Origin: PNAI01 sp035501735
GTDB lineage: Bacteria > Pseudomonadota > Alphaproteobacteria > Rhizobiales > Xanthobacteraceae
Assembly: GCA_035501735.1 (NCBI GenBank)
Contig: DATJVR010000094.1
Span: 1-64,000, forward strand
Direction of reading: 5' to 3'
Length of the DNA: 64,000 nucleotides
Below, one piece after another: positions 6,997 through 15,825 of the stretch. The notes beneath the pieces were generated by a model. The model was given only the letters and a program-made list of their open reading frames with translations, had not been told where the DNA came from and did not search any database. Both the position numbers and the translations under genes were made by a program. Numbering within the stretch: position 1 is the first letter of the stretch; every line of letters begins with the position of its first letter.

Positions 6997-7806
6997 ATGA
7001 CGGCGAAAGCGAACCAAATACGCATCGGAATCGGCGGCTGGACGTTCGAGCCGTGGCGCGGCGCGTTCTATCCCAAAGGTTTGCCGCACGCGAAGGAATT
7101 GGCCTATGCCAGCGAACGTCTCACCTCCATAGAAGTTAACGGCACTTTTTACCGCTCGCAGACGCCGGCGACCTTTCGCAAATGGGCGAGCGAGGTGCCG
7201 GAAGGATTTGTCTTCGCACTGAAAGGTCCGCGCTTTGCGACCAATCGCCGCCTGCTCAAGGAAGCCGGCGACTCGGTCGAGCGTTTCCTCGACTCCGGCG
7301 TAACCGAGCTCGGTGATCATCTCGGGCCGCTGCTCTGGCAATTCGCGCCGACAAAAAAATTTGACGAGGCCGATTTCGGCGGATTCCTCGAGCTGCTTCC
7401 CTCCAAGTTCGACGGTCGTCGCCTACGACACGTCATCGAGGTCCGCCACGACAGCTTCAAGACCGCGGCCTTCACCGCGCTCTTGCGAACATTCTCGCTG
7501 CCCGCGGTCTTCACCGATCACGCCAGATATCCCAACATAGCCGATGTCACCGGCGATTTTGTCTATGCGCGGCTACAGCAAGGCAAAGATACGATCCCCA
7601 CCGCCTATCCGCCAAAGGCGTTGGCGGAATGGAGCGCTCGCCTGCGCATTTGGGAATCTGGAGGCGAACCCGATGACCTCCCGCGCGTTGAACCGAAGCC
7701 CAAGGCCAAGGGGAAGCCGCGCGACGTGTTCGCCTACGTCATCCACGAAGGCAAGGTGCGCGCGCCGGCAGCCGCGATGGCGTTGATTGAGCAGTTGAAG
7801 GACTAA
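6997..7806 (+). CDS. DUF72 family protein (YecE-like)
   Basis: The 269-residue protein opens with IRIGIGGWTFEPWRGAFYP and contains SIEVNGTFYRSQTP and HVIEVRHDSF, the hallmark segments of the DUF72/YecE TIM-barrel-like family, whose function is not settled. I start at the ATG at 6997; the open frame continues 213 bp further upstream through the palindrome without homology. The DUF488 gene follows after 4 bp, a pairing I also know from other Proteobacteria, so they probably form an operon. Confidence 0.85.
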   Translation: MTAKANQIRIGIGGWTFEPWRGAFYPKGLPHAKELAYASERLTSIEVNGTFYRSQTPATFRKWASEVPEGFVFALKGPRFATNRRLLKEAGDSVERFLDSGVTELGDHLGPLLWQFAPTKKFDEADFGGFLELLPSKFDGRRLRHVIEVRHDSFKTAAFTALLRTFSLPAVFTDHARYPNIADVTGDFVYARLQQGKDTIPTAYPPKALAEWSARLRIWESGGEPDDLPRVEPKPKAKGKPRDVFAYVIHEGKVRAPAAAMALIEQLKD

Positions 7807-7810
7807 ACCC

Positions 7811-8263
7811 GTGGCTTCGCTTTTCACCATCGGCTACGAGCAGGCCAGGCCGGATTCCGTGCTCGCCGAATTGCAGCGCGCCAAGGTGAAACTGCTCGTC
7901 GACACGCGCGCCGTCGCGGCCTCGCGCCGCCCCGGCTTTTCCAAGCGCCAGCTTGCCGCCGCGCTCGACGAACACGGCATCGGTTACATCCACCTGCAAA
8001 AACTCGGCACGCCGGCCGAAGGACGTGCAGCAAACCATGCTGGCAATATGAAAGAATTCTGGCGCGTCTACGCAAAGCACCTGAAAACGCCGGAAGCCAA
8101 GGAAGCGATGGACGAGCTCATCGCGCTGGTTAAGGCGGGAAAACCGGTTTGCCTCTTGTGCTACGAACGCGACGCCGCCCACTGCCACCGCAGCCGCATC
8201 GCCGAAATCGTCCGCGCACGCACACGCGCCCGCGTCATTGACCTTATGCCACCGCTGTTATGA
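7811..8263 (+). CDS. DUF488 family protein
   Basis: The 150-residue protein shows the DUF488 pattern: FTIGYEQ at the start, DTRAVAASRRPGFSK (about 31-45) and CLLCYERDAAHCHRSRIAEI near the end. The CYE...CHR residues could form a metal or catalytic site; the family function is unknown. The start is GTG at 7811, four bases after the DUF72 stop. Its TGA directly abuts the stop codon of the convergent MFS gene, leaving no room for a terminator. Confidence 0.85.
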   Translation: MASLFTIGYEQARPDSVLAELQRAKVKLLVDTRAVAASRRPGFSKRQLAAALDEHGIGYIHLQKLGTPAEGRAANHAGNMKEFWRVYAKHLKTPEAKEAMDELIALVKAGKPVCLLCYERDAAHCHRSRIAEIVRARTRARVIDLMPPLL

Positions 8264-9496
8264 TTATTCCGCCGGCTGCGCCATGCGCCGCCCGCGTTCC
8301 ACATCGTTGACCAGCACGGCGACCGCCGCCGTCCCGACCACGAAGCCAAGCGCCACCACCGCGGTCACTGTGAGCACGAGATCAAAGCCGCCGCGGCCAT
8401 ACAGAATCGCGATCATCGACACGGCCACGCCCGAAATCACGTAGGTGACGAAATAGCGCACCGCATAGACACGCGCGCGCCAAGCATCAGCCGTGTAACG
8501 CGCGATCACGAGATCGTTGACCGTGACCTGCGCGTAGATCGCCGCCATCGCGACCGCAAGCGCCACCACCAATGCCGTCCCCCCGGCATAGGCCACCCAC
8601 ACCACGCCGATGAATTGTAGCGCCGCAACCGCCGCGAACACGAGGTGCGGCGGAAACCTGTCCAAAATCCTTCCGACCGTGAATTGTGCCACCGCACCGC
8701 AGAGGAACACCGCCGTGGCAATGCGCCCGACCTGGATGAGTTCGATATGTTGGCCGAGCCGTTCGTCGATGATTTTCGGCAATGCGATCGTGACGGTGTT
8801 GAACACCAGCCCGGCGCTCGCCGCGATCAGGATGAACAGGGCGAACACCGTGGCCGCCACCCATGGCACAAGCCGCACCTCGGGGGCCATGTTCCGCTTG
8901 GCCGTGTGATGGCGGTCATCCGGCACGAGCACGTAGTAGGCGATCCCCATGACGATGCAGACCGCGGCCGGTATCAGGAATGCGCCGCGCCAGCCGATCA
9001 CCGCGGTGAGCTCCGCCGTCATGCCGGCCGCGAGCGCGACTCCGAGATTGCCGCAGACCCCGTTGAGCGCAAGCGTGCGGCCGCGATGCTTTGCCGCTTC
9101 GACCACCATGGCGGTGCCGACCGGGTGATAGATTGCCGCAAAAATGCCGAGCACGAACAACACGCACGCCAGCAAGATCAGACTGGGCGCAAGCGCAGCC
9201 GCGGCGAGCGAAACGCCGCAGCCGATATAGAACGCCACCATCATGTTGCGGCGGCTCCAGCGATCCGCGAGCCAGCCTGCCGGAAGCGAGAAAATCCCGA
9301 ACGCGAAGAAAGATGCAGTGCCGAGCTTGAGCAATTCGTCGTAGGGCCGGTCGTAGACGACTTCGAGCCCGATCACCACGGTCGCGAAAATCAGCATGAC
9401 GTAATGGTCGAGGCCATGCGCAAAATTGAGAAAGCCGATGGACAGGCGTCGCCGGGTGTCGTCGCTCAGTGTCGTCGCAACGTTGATGTTTGCCAT
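8264..9496 (-). CDS. MFS transporter
   Basis: The 410-residue membrane protein has about 12 hydrophobic helices in two halves, with the MFS loop 2-3 motif GWLADRWSRRNM near residue 75. The overall look (FLNFAHGLDHYVMLIFATVV, IYHPVGTAMV) is that of the YfcJ/fosmidomycin-resistance-like branch of drug or metabolite exporters. Substrate cannot be read. GGAG precedes the ATG at 9496. Confidence 0.82.
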   Translation of the reverse strand: MANINVATTLSDDTRRRLSIGFLNFAHGLDHYVMLIFATVVIGLEVVYDRPYDELLKLGTASFFAFGIFSLPAGWLADRWSRRNMMVAFYIGCGVSLAAAALAPSLILLACVLFVLGIFAAIYHPVGTAMVVEAAKHRGRTLALNGVCGNLGVALAAGMTAELTAVIGWRGAFLIPAAVCIVMGIAYYVLVPDDRHHTAKRNMAPEVRLVPWVAATVFALFILIAASAGLVFNTVTIALPKIIDERLGQHIELIQVGRIATAVFLCGAVAQFTVGRILDRFPPHLVFAAVAALQFIGVVWVAYAGGTALVVALAVAMAAIYAQVTVNDLVIARYTADAWRARVYAVRYFVTYVISGVAVSMIAILYGRGGFDLVLTVTAVVALGFVVGTAAVAVLVNDVERGRRMAQPAE

Positions 9497-9681
9497 CGGT
9501 CTCCATCCAGCCCCCTGGATTTTGGGGCGTCCTCACTGCGTTATTCGAACATATAGCCGGTTTCGGAGTGGTTAGCACGTTGCCTTGATCAAGAATCAGT
9601 CGACATTGCGCATGTCTGGCATACACTTAAGTGCGGCTTGGACGGTGGCGTAACAGCGCCGGATCCTTGTTGGGGGCGTAA

Positions 9682-10569
9682 ATGCGTAGGGTTGCGAGCG
9701 TCGCCGCGGCTTTTGCCGTGGCCGCAACCTTCAGTGCGAGTGTCAGCGCCGTGCCGGCCGAAATCCAGACGATCCGGCACGAGGCCGTGCACCGTCACGG
9801 CCGGCTAATTCTTTCGCCGTTCGGCATCGATCTGAGGCAGCTCTTTCCCTTTATTTCGGAGACGCAATGGTCGACGTTCGATCTCGACAATCTGTTCAAG
9901 AAGGATGCCGATGACGAAGCCTTCGATGGCGAGTACGAACGCTTTCTCGTTTTTGCCGGGAGCGACACCTGGCGGAACTGGGCTTTTGCGCACGCCGGCA
10001 TACTTTGGTCTCCCGGCCTGCTCGCCAACGAAGGTTTTACGCTCAAGCTGCTGATCAACGGCGGCCTCTACCGGTATTTGTCCGGCTCTCTCGACAATTC
10101 AACCGTCATCGGCATTCAATCATCGGTCACACTGATGCCCGGATGGCGATTCAAGCGCGCCGGATACGAGATTGCGGTTTTCGCCGGCCTTGATGTTCAA
10201 CGATTCCGTTACGTGCCGGTCGACCCGAGCGCAAGCTTGATTGGAACACGATACGGCCTGCGCGGCGCCGTAGAACTCTGGCACGAGCCAAGTCCGACCA
10301 CCATGCTGGCAGCCGATGCGTCCGTCTCATCGATCGGCTCCGGCAATTCGGCCCGCATTGCCTACGGTTGGCGCGTCCTCGATCGTTTCTACCTTGGTCC
10401 GGAAGCCCAGGTTCTTCAGACCGAGCCCTATGTTCTCAAGCGTGTCGGACTTCACATCACGGCGTTGAAGCTCGGAACCCGCGAATGGTGGACGGCAGGC
10501 GGCTATTCGAACGATAACGACCACCGCTCCGGCCTCTACATCCGCTTTGGCGTACTGATGCGGAAATGA
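9682..10569 (+). CDS. bcsS: BcsS-like outer-membrane protein
   Basis: The 295-residue product has a signal peptide (MRRVASVAAAFAVAATFSASVSA). The mature part alternates amphipathic strands (VFAGSDTWRNWAFAHAGILWSP, GLHITALKLGTREWWTAGGY) and ends in LYIRFGVLMRK. This resembles the alphaproteobacterial cellulose-biosynthesis protein BcsS, thought to be an outer-membrane beta barrel. No other bcs gene is near, so a role in cellulose export is uncertain; a generic outer-membrane barrel is the alternative. GGGGGCG lies before the ATG at 9682. Confidence 0.5.
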   Translation: MRRVASVAAAFAVAATFSASVSAVPAEIQTIRHEAVHRHGRLILSPFGIDLRQLFPFISETQWSTFDLDNLFKKDADDEAFDGEYERFLVFAGSDTWRNWAFAHAGILWSPGLLANEGFTLKLLINGGLYRYLSGSLDNSTVIGIQSSVTLMPGWRFKRAGYEIAVFAGLDVQRFRYVPVDPSASLIGTRYGLRGAVELWHEPSPTTMLAADASVSSIGSGNSARIAYGWRVLDRFYLGPEAQVLQTEPYVLKRVGLHITALKLGTREWWTAGGYSNDNDHRSGLYIRFGVLMRK

Positions 10570-10575
10570 TCACGA

Positions 10576-11718
10576 CTAATCGAGCGTGCGGCGGAAGCGC
10601 GTCACCGCGATCGTCATCGCCACCAGCATCAGGCCGGCCAGCGCGAGCGTGTCATAATGCAAATCGGCTATCGTCGAGCCTTTGAGCAGAATTGCGCGCA
10701 CGATACGGATGTAATGCGTAAGCGGCAGCCATTCGCTCAGGATTTGCGCCCATCGCGGCATGCCGAGAAACGGAAAGGCGAAGCCCGACATCAGCATGTT
10801 CGGCAAAAAGAACATCATCGCCATCTGGATCGCTTGCAGCTGGTTCTGCGCCAGCGTCGAGAACGTGTAGCCGATGGCGAGATTGGTGGCGATGAACAGC
10901 GTGGAGAGCGCCGCCAGCAGCGTCAAACTTCCCACGATCGGCACTTGAAACAGCACCACGCCTGCCCCGACGATCAGCGAGGCCTGGAAGAAACCGATCA
11001 GCACATAGGGCACGATTTTCCCGAGCATGATTTCGAGCGGCGTGATCGGCATTGAGAGTAGGCTTTCCATCGTGCCGCGCTCGACCTCGCGCGTGACCGA
11101 CAGCGCTGTAAAGATCAGCATGGTCATGGTCAGAATCGTGCCCATCAGCCCCGGCACGATGTTGAGCTGGCTCGCACCCGCTGGATTGTAGCGCGCATGC
11201 GTACGAATCTCGAACGGCATCGGACCGCTGTCCGGAATCGCGCGGTCGTTGCGCAGCGCCGTCTGCAACAGATTGCCGAGCGAACCGAGCGCGGAGCTCG
11301 TCGCCACCGGATCGGTTGCGTCGGCCGCGATCAGAATGGCGGGGTGATCGCCGCGCCGCAGCGCCCGTTCAAAACCGCGCGGGATTTCCACGCCGAACAA
11401 GACCTCGCCTGACGCAAGCAGATAATCGAATTCGTCTTCGTTGCGTGCCTGATGGGTGACCTTGAAATATTTCGTATTCTCGAGCGCCATCAGGATCGAG
11501 CGGCCAACGTCGCTCGTTTCCTGCAGTAGAACCGCGGTCGGCAGCCCGCGCGGCGTCGTATTGATGGCGTAGCCAAACAACACGAGCTGCATGATCGGGA
11601 TCGTAATGATTGTTGCGAACGTGATCCGGTCGCGCCTGAGCTGCACGAATTCCTTGCGCAACATGGCGTCGACCCTTTGCCAGAATCCTGGTTTTGTCAG
11701 TCCGGCAAGCACGCTCAT
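10576..11718 (-). CDS. ABC-2 type transporter permease (YhhJ/YbhR-like)
   Basis: The 380-residue protein has one N-terminal membrane segment (about 35-55), a large external loop and five or six C-terminal helices, with the conserved STMES-like REVERGTMESLLSMPI at the domain junction. This is the layout of ABC-2 permeases such as YhhJ and YbhS/YbhR that export drugs or envelope material with an HlyD-like partner. Its ATG overlaps the stop of the ATPase gene by 4 bp. Last gene of the TetR-regulated operon. Confidence 0.88.
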   Translation of the reverse strand: MSVLAGLTKPGFWQRVDAMLRKEFVQLRRDRITFATIITIPIMQLVLFGYAINTTPRGLPTAVLLQETSDVGRSILMALENTKYFKVTHQARNEDEFDYLLASGEVLFGVEIPRGFERALRRGDHPAILIAADATDPVATSSALGSLGNLLQTALRNDRAIPDSGPMPFEIRTHARYNPAGASQLNIVPGLMGTILTMTMLIFTALSVTREVERGTMESLLSMPITPLEIMLGKIVPYVLIGFFQASLIVGAGVVLFQVPIVGSLTLLAALSTLFIATNLAIGYTFSTLAQNQLQAIQMAMMFFLPNMLMSGFAFPFLGMPRWAQILSEWLPLTHYIRIVRAILLKGSTIADLHYDTLALAGLMLVAMTIAVTRFRRTLD

Positions 11719-12647
11719 TGATAGTTATCCTTGGCCCGGCTCATCAGGCCTATGAACACGTCTTCGAGCGACGATTCGTAGATCGACCATTTCAGTTTTG
11801 GGTCGTTGCGGTAGGGAGCGATCGCGGCTTCGAGCGCGGCTCGATCGCGTCCCGACACGTGCAGGCTCGACCCGAACGGCGCGACCGTATCGACGCCTTG
11901 CGTCTTCTCCAGCTTGGCCGAGAGATCCATAAGGTTTTCGCCGCTGACATTGTAGGTCGTCAGATGCGCGTTCTGGATCACTTCATCGACGGTCCCGCGC
12001 GCCAACATTTCGCCGTACGCGATATAAGCGATCTCGTGACACCGCTCGGCTTCGTCCATGTAATGCGTGGAGACGAGCGCGGTGAGCCCTTGCGCTGCAA
12101 GCGCGTGGATTTCGTTCCAAAACTCGCGCCGCGCCTTGGGATCGACACCGGCGGTCGGCTCGTCGAGCAAGAGCAGTTGCGGCCCCGGCAGCGTGCAGGC
12201 ACCGAGCGAAAGCCGCTGCTTCCAGCCGCCCGAGAGCGTACCGGCGATCTGCTGCTCGCGGCCTTCGAGGCCGAGATGCGCGATCATCTTTCGCGCCGCG
12301 CCCGGTGGATCGGCGATGCCGTAGATACGCGCGACGAATTCCAGATTTTCCCGCACCGACAGATCCTGATAGAGGCTGAAGCGCTGCGTCATGTAGCCGA
12401 CGTGGCGCTTGATCTTCTCGGCTTCGGTGCGAATGTCGTAGCCAAGGCACGTGCCCTCGCCTTCGTCCGGCGTGAGCAGCCCGCAGAGCATACGGATCGT
12501 CGTGGTCTTGCCCGAGCCGTTGGGCCCGAGAAATCCGTAGATCGTGCCGCGCTTGACCTGCATCGAGAGATCGCGCACCACCGCACGGCCGTTGAATTTC
12601 TTCGTCAGACCATGCACGTCGATCACGATGTTGGGCGCACCAGTCAC
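11715..12647 (-). CDS. ABC transporter ATP-binding protein
   Basis: The 310-residue ATPase carries Walker A GPNGSGKTT, signature LSGGWKQR and Walker B LLLLDEPTAGVD. It would power the adjacent permease. I choose the GTG at 12647 as start: it overlaps the HlyD stop (GTGA), has GGAG upstream and gives the usual N-terminus (VIDVHGLTKKFNG). The longer frame to 12836 runs backwards through the HlyD gene and is not homologous. Confidence 0.9.
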   Translation of the reverse strand: MTGAPNIVIDVHGLTKKFNGRAVVRDLSMQVKRGTIYGFLGPNGSGKTTTIRMLCGLLTPDEGEGTCLGYDIRTEAEKIKRHVGYMTQRFSLYQDLSVRENLEFVARIYGIADPPGAARKMIAHLGLEGREQQIAGTLSGGWKQRLSLGACTLPGPQLLLLDEPTAGVDPKARREFWNEIHALAAQGLTALVSTHYMDEAERCHEIAYIAYGEMLARGTVDEVIQNAHLTTYNVSGENLMDLSAKLEKTQGVDTVAPFGSSLHVSGRDRAALEAAIAPYRNDPKLKWSIYESSLEDVFIGLMSRAKDNYQ

Positions 12648-13402
12648 TTTTTCAGCTCCAGCGTGACGCTGATCGGCTGGCCGACGCGCAGATTTTGCGT
12701 CTGCTCCGTGCGCGCCTCGACCATGTACACGAGCTTGTTGCGCTCCTCGAGGCTGTAGATCACCGGCGGCGTAAACTCCGACGAGCGCGAGATGAAGGTG
12801 ACGCGCGCCGGAATATCCTCTTTGCAGCCGTCGCACCGCACCCGCACGTTATCGCCGAGCGCAATTTTCGGCAGCACCGTTTCCGGCACGAAGAACCGCA
12901 GCTTGATGTTTCCGGGCGGCAGCAACGCGAGCACCGGCCGGCCGGCCGGCACCGTTTCGCCCGGCCGGTAATAAATCTGCTGAATCGTTCCGGCAGCCGG
13001 ACTGAACACCTGCCGCCGCGTCAACCGCGACTGCGACGACGCAAGCCGCGCCTCGGCGGTCCGCAACGCCGCTTCGGCGTCGTCGAGCGCCTTCTGCGTA
13101 CCGGTACCGGTCTCGCGCAGCGATTTTGCCCGCTCGAATTCGATCTTTGCGTTGATGACCGCGGCTTTCTGCACTTCGACATCAGCCTGCTGGATATCGG
13201 CATCGACGGTGAAAAGCGGCGTGCCGGCTTCAACCACGTCGCCCTCGCGGACCGCCAGTGTCTCGACCCGACCCATTTCGTAAGGACTCACGAATATGAG
13301 ATCGGCCTCGACCCAACCCTGATAGGTCTGTTGGTTCGGCCCGCTGCAGGCGGCGAGGGCCAAGGCCGCGGCCAAAGCGATGAAAATCGGGCGCGCCTTC
13401 AT
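12644..13402 (-). CDS. HlyD-family periplasmic adaptor, lipoprotein
   Basis: The 252-residue protein has a lipoprotein signal (LALAACSG, lipid on Cys about residue 19), the biotinyl-lipoyl-like EGDVVEAGTPLFTVDA, a helical hairpin around 60-130 and the matching half-motif YYRPGETVPAGRPVLALLPP. It should link the inner-membrane ABC exporter to an outer-membrane channel. Its ATG overlaps the TetR stop by 4 bp. Confidence 0.9.
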   Translation of the reverse strand: MKARPIFIALAAALALAACSGPNQQTYQGWVEADLIFVSPYEMGRVETLAVREGDVVEAGTPLFTVDADIQQADVEVQKAAVINAKIEFERAKSLRETGTGTQKALDDAEAALRTAEARLASSQSRLTRRQVFSPAAGTIQQIYYRPGETVPAGRPVLALLPPGNIKLRFFVPETVLPKIALGDNVRVRCDGCKEDIPARVTFISRSSEFTPPVIYSLEERNKLVYMVEARTEQTQNLRVGQPISVTLELKK

Positions 13403-14103
13403 GCCGGCCTCCGCACGCCAAAGACATTGTCGAAATGCGCGTGCAGCATAGCCCGCACATCAAGCGGATCGAGCCGATCGAACAAGCTCTTCCATAGGAT
13501 GGCCACGAGACCCGGAGCCACAATGAGTTGCGGAAAGCGCACGAGCGCCTCGTTGGTGATCTCGCCTCGTTCCAATGCCCGCCGCAACAAGCCACGCACC
13601 GCACTCATCGCGCGCGAAATCACCTCGCGGTAATAGAATTCGGCAAGTTTCGGAAAACGCTGCCCCTCACTGAAAATCAGGCGAATGACGTCCTTGCGGC
13701 GGGTCTCGACAATCTCGCGCACGAACAGCTCCGCGAGCTGCTCGGCAACCGCGCGGAACGGCGCATCCACATGCGTCACATGCTCAAGCGTTCCGACTAC
13801 GGGCGAAATGTACGAACGCACCAGCGCCTGAAACAAGGCTTCCTTGTCGCTGAAGTAGAGGTAGATCGTGCCCTTCGCGACGCCGGCCCGCCGCGCCACG
13901 TCGTCGAGCCGCGCCGCCTCGAACCCGTGCGCGGAGAATTCCTCAAGCGCCGCCGCGAGTATCGCCTCGCGCCGCGCCACGCTCCGCTTTGCCCGGGCGC
14001 CTTCGGCCTCCGCACCGGCCGGCAACGGTTGTTCCGCATTCTTGCTCGCGACAGCACCACGCTGCGACGCCGCAGCCGATGGTTTGATTCGGGTCTTGCG
14101 CAT
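13399..14103 (-). CDS. TetR/AcrR family repressor of the export operon
   Basis: The 234-residue protein has an unusual basic, Ala-rich N-terminal extension of about 40 residues and then a classic TetR helix-turn-helix (RLDDVARRAGVAKGTIYLYFSDKEALFQALV). The C-terminal ligand domain is of the AcrR/YbiH type. It is the first gene of a four-gene operon with overlapping stops and starts and faces a long palindrome just upstream, so it most likely represses itself and the exporter until a ligand binds. Confidence 0.9.
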   Translation of the reverse strand: MRKTRIKPSAAASQRGAVASKNAEQPLPAGAEAEGARAKRSVARREAILAAALEEFSAHGFEAARLDDVARRAGVAKGTIYLYFSDKEALFQALVRSYISPVVGTLEHVTHVDAPFRAVAEQLAELFVREIVETRRKDVIRLIFSEGQRFPKLAEFYYREVISRAMSAVRGLLRRALERGEITNEALVRFPQLIVAPGLVAILWKSLFDRLDPLDVRAMLHAHFDNVFGVRRPA

Positions 14104-14120
14104 GATCGATCTGGCTCAGT

Positions 14121-14148
14121 AATTATGACTGACTGGTCAGTCATAATT
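14121..14148. promoter_or_regulatory. TetR-family operator
   Basis: A 28-bp palindrome with 12-base perfect arms (AATTATGACTGA and TCAGTCATAATT) around CTGG. The core TGACTGACTGGTCAGTCA is typical of AcrR-type sites. It ends 18 bp upstream of the tetR start. Confidence 0.85.
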
Positions 14149-14211
14149 GCGCACGATAAGACGGTTTGGCAAGAGGCGCTATCAATCCTGGGGACGTAAA
14201 GGCTAAGTATT

Positions 14212-15825
14212 TCAGCCGCCTTCGATTTCAGCCCTGACCGCCACCAAGGCCTCGGGCGTGTCCACGTCGATCAGGGCGGCTTTGTCGCTGACCGGCACCT
14301 CGACCACGGCTTCGGGGTAACGCCCGATCAGGTGCCGCGCCCCCACGTCGCCTTCGAGTGCCATCAGTTCGGGAAAGAACCGCCGCGACCACACCACCGG
14401 ATTGCCGCGCTTGCCTGCGATGCTCGGCACCACAACGAGCGCCCCGCGTTCCGGATCGAACGCCGCGATCAGCTTATCGATCAAATCCGCGCGCACCTGC
14501 GGCATGTCGCCGAGGCAAATGATCGCGCCATCGATATCGTGCGGCAGTGCTGCGAGCCCGGCCTTCAGCGACGTCGAAAGTCCTGCGGCAAAATCCGGAT
14601 TGTGCACGCGCTGCACGTTCAGGCCTTTGAGCGCCGCCTCGACTCGGTCGCGCTCGTGCCCCGTCACAACCACCACCGGCCGCGCCCGCGAGGCGAGCGC
14701 CTGCTCAGCCGCGATCCGTACCAGCGGTTTGCCGGAAATTTCGGCCGTGAGCTTGTTCGGTCCGCCCATGCGCGTCGAACGTCCAGCCGCGAGAATGACC
14801 GCCGCAATTTTCCGTCCATCCGCCGCCGGCTCTTCGCGCGGCTGCGGCCGCGTGACAATTTCCATCAAAAGCCCGCCGACACCCATGCCGGTGATGTCCG
14901 CGCGCGACACCGGCAGGCCCGCAAGCAATCGCATCAGCACCCAGTCGAATCCATTTTCCTTTGGCGAACGCGCGCAGCCCGGCGCGCCGAGCATCGGCAA
15001 TCCGCGCACGTTGCCGATCAGCATGAGATTGCCCGGATCGACCGGCATGCCGAAATGCTCGATTTTGCCGCCGATCGCTTCCAGCGCTGCCGGGATCACG
15101 TCGCGCCGGTCGGCAATGGCCGAAGCGCCGAACACGATCACCATCTCCGCCCCCGCCTGGAGCACTTCGCGCATGGCTTTCGCGAGCGCGACCCGCTCGT
15201 GCGGCACGCGTCGTTCCGCGACGATCGCCGCGCCCGCTGGTGCGAGCCGCTCCATTGTCACTTTCAGCGTTTTCTCCACCACCTTGGCCGCAAGCCCCGG
15301 CAACAGCGTCGACACCACGCCGATTGTCTTGATCTTGTATGGCGCCACCCGCACCAGCGGCTTGCCCGCAGCGGCCAGCGCCTGCCGCTGCGCATCTTTG
15401 CCGACCGCGAACGGGATGATCTTCACCGTTGCAATCATCTCGCCGGCCACCACCGGCTTGAATGCCGGCAGCGTCGCAAAAGTGATCGCCTCGTCGATAC
15501 GGTTGAGCTGGTCGATCGCCGCACGCTCCACCACCAGCACGCCGGCATGTTCCGCAAACAGATTGGCCCGCCCGGTGAAGGCACGATCGACTCGGACGCC
15601 CTGCCCCGCAACCGCTTTAGCGATTTCGGCCGCCGCCCGATCCTCGGACACGTCGCTGGCTTCGACCCGCGCCACCGTGACCTGCGCGATGCCTGCGGCT
15701 TCCAATGCGGCAATCTCCGCAGGCCCGATCACCGTGCCCTTTTTGAGGACCAGCGCGCCTTGCCGGATGGTGTGCACGGCCGTGGCGCCGAGCGCATCCT
15801 TGGGCGCGACCGGACCGAATTTCAT
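14212..15825 (-). CDS. Molybdopterin-binding / nucleotidyltransferase (MoeA-like plus MocA-like) fusion protein
   Basis: The 537-residue protein joins a molybdopterin-binding MoeA/MogA-like domain (about 1-335, with VIVFGASAIADRRDV and the GNVRGLPMLGAPGCARS segment) to a MobA/MocA nucleotidyltransferase domain (about 338-537, starting AAVILAAGRSTRMGGPNKL and including CLGDMPQ). MocA attaches CMP to molybdopterin for xanthine-dehydrogenase-family enzymes, so this protein probably finishes the cofactor for the CoxL enzyme upstream in the cluster. Its ATG overlaps the stop of the preceding XdhC-like gene by 4 bp. Confidence 0.85.
   Translation of the reverse strand: MKFGPVAPKDALGATAVHTIRQGALVLKKGTVIGPAEIAALEAAGIAQVTVARVEASDVSEDRAAAEIAKAVAGQGVRVDRAFTGRANLFAEHAGVLVVERAAIDQLNRIDEAITFATLPAFKPVVAGEMIATVKIIPFAVGKDAQRQALAAAGKPLVRVAPYKIKTIGVVSTLLPGLAAKVVEKTLKVTMERLAPAGAAIVAERRVPHERVALAKAMREVLQAGAEMVIVFGASAIADRRDVIPAALEAIGGKIEHFGMPVDPGNLMLIGNVRGLPMLGAPGCARSPKENGFDWVLMRLLAGLPVSRADITGMGVGGLLMEIVTRPQPREEPAADGRKIAAVILAAGRSTRMGGPNKLTAEISGKPLVRIAAEQALASRARPVVVVTGHERDRVEAALKGLNVQRVHNPDFAAGLSTSLKAGLAALPHDIDGAIICLGDMPQVRADLIDKLIAAFDPERGALVVVPSIAGKRGNPVVWSRRFFPELMALEGDVGARHLIGRYPEAVVEVPVSDKAALIDVDTPEALVAVRAEIEGG

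Noticed and set aside
8263..8264. Directly abutting convergent stop codons of the DUF488 and MFS genes
   Set aside because: Tight convergence is common in compact genomes and no special signal is present.
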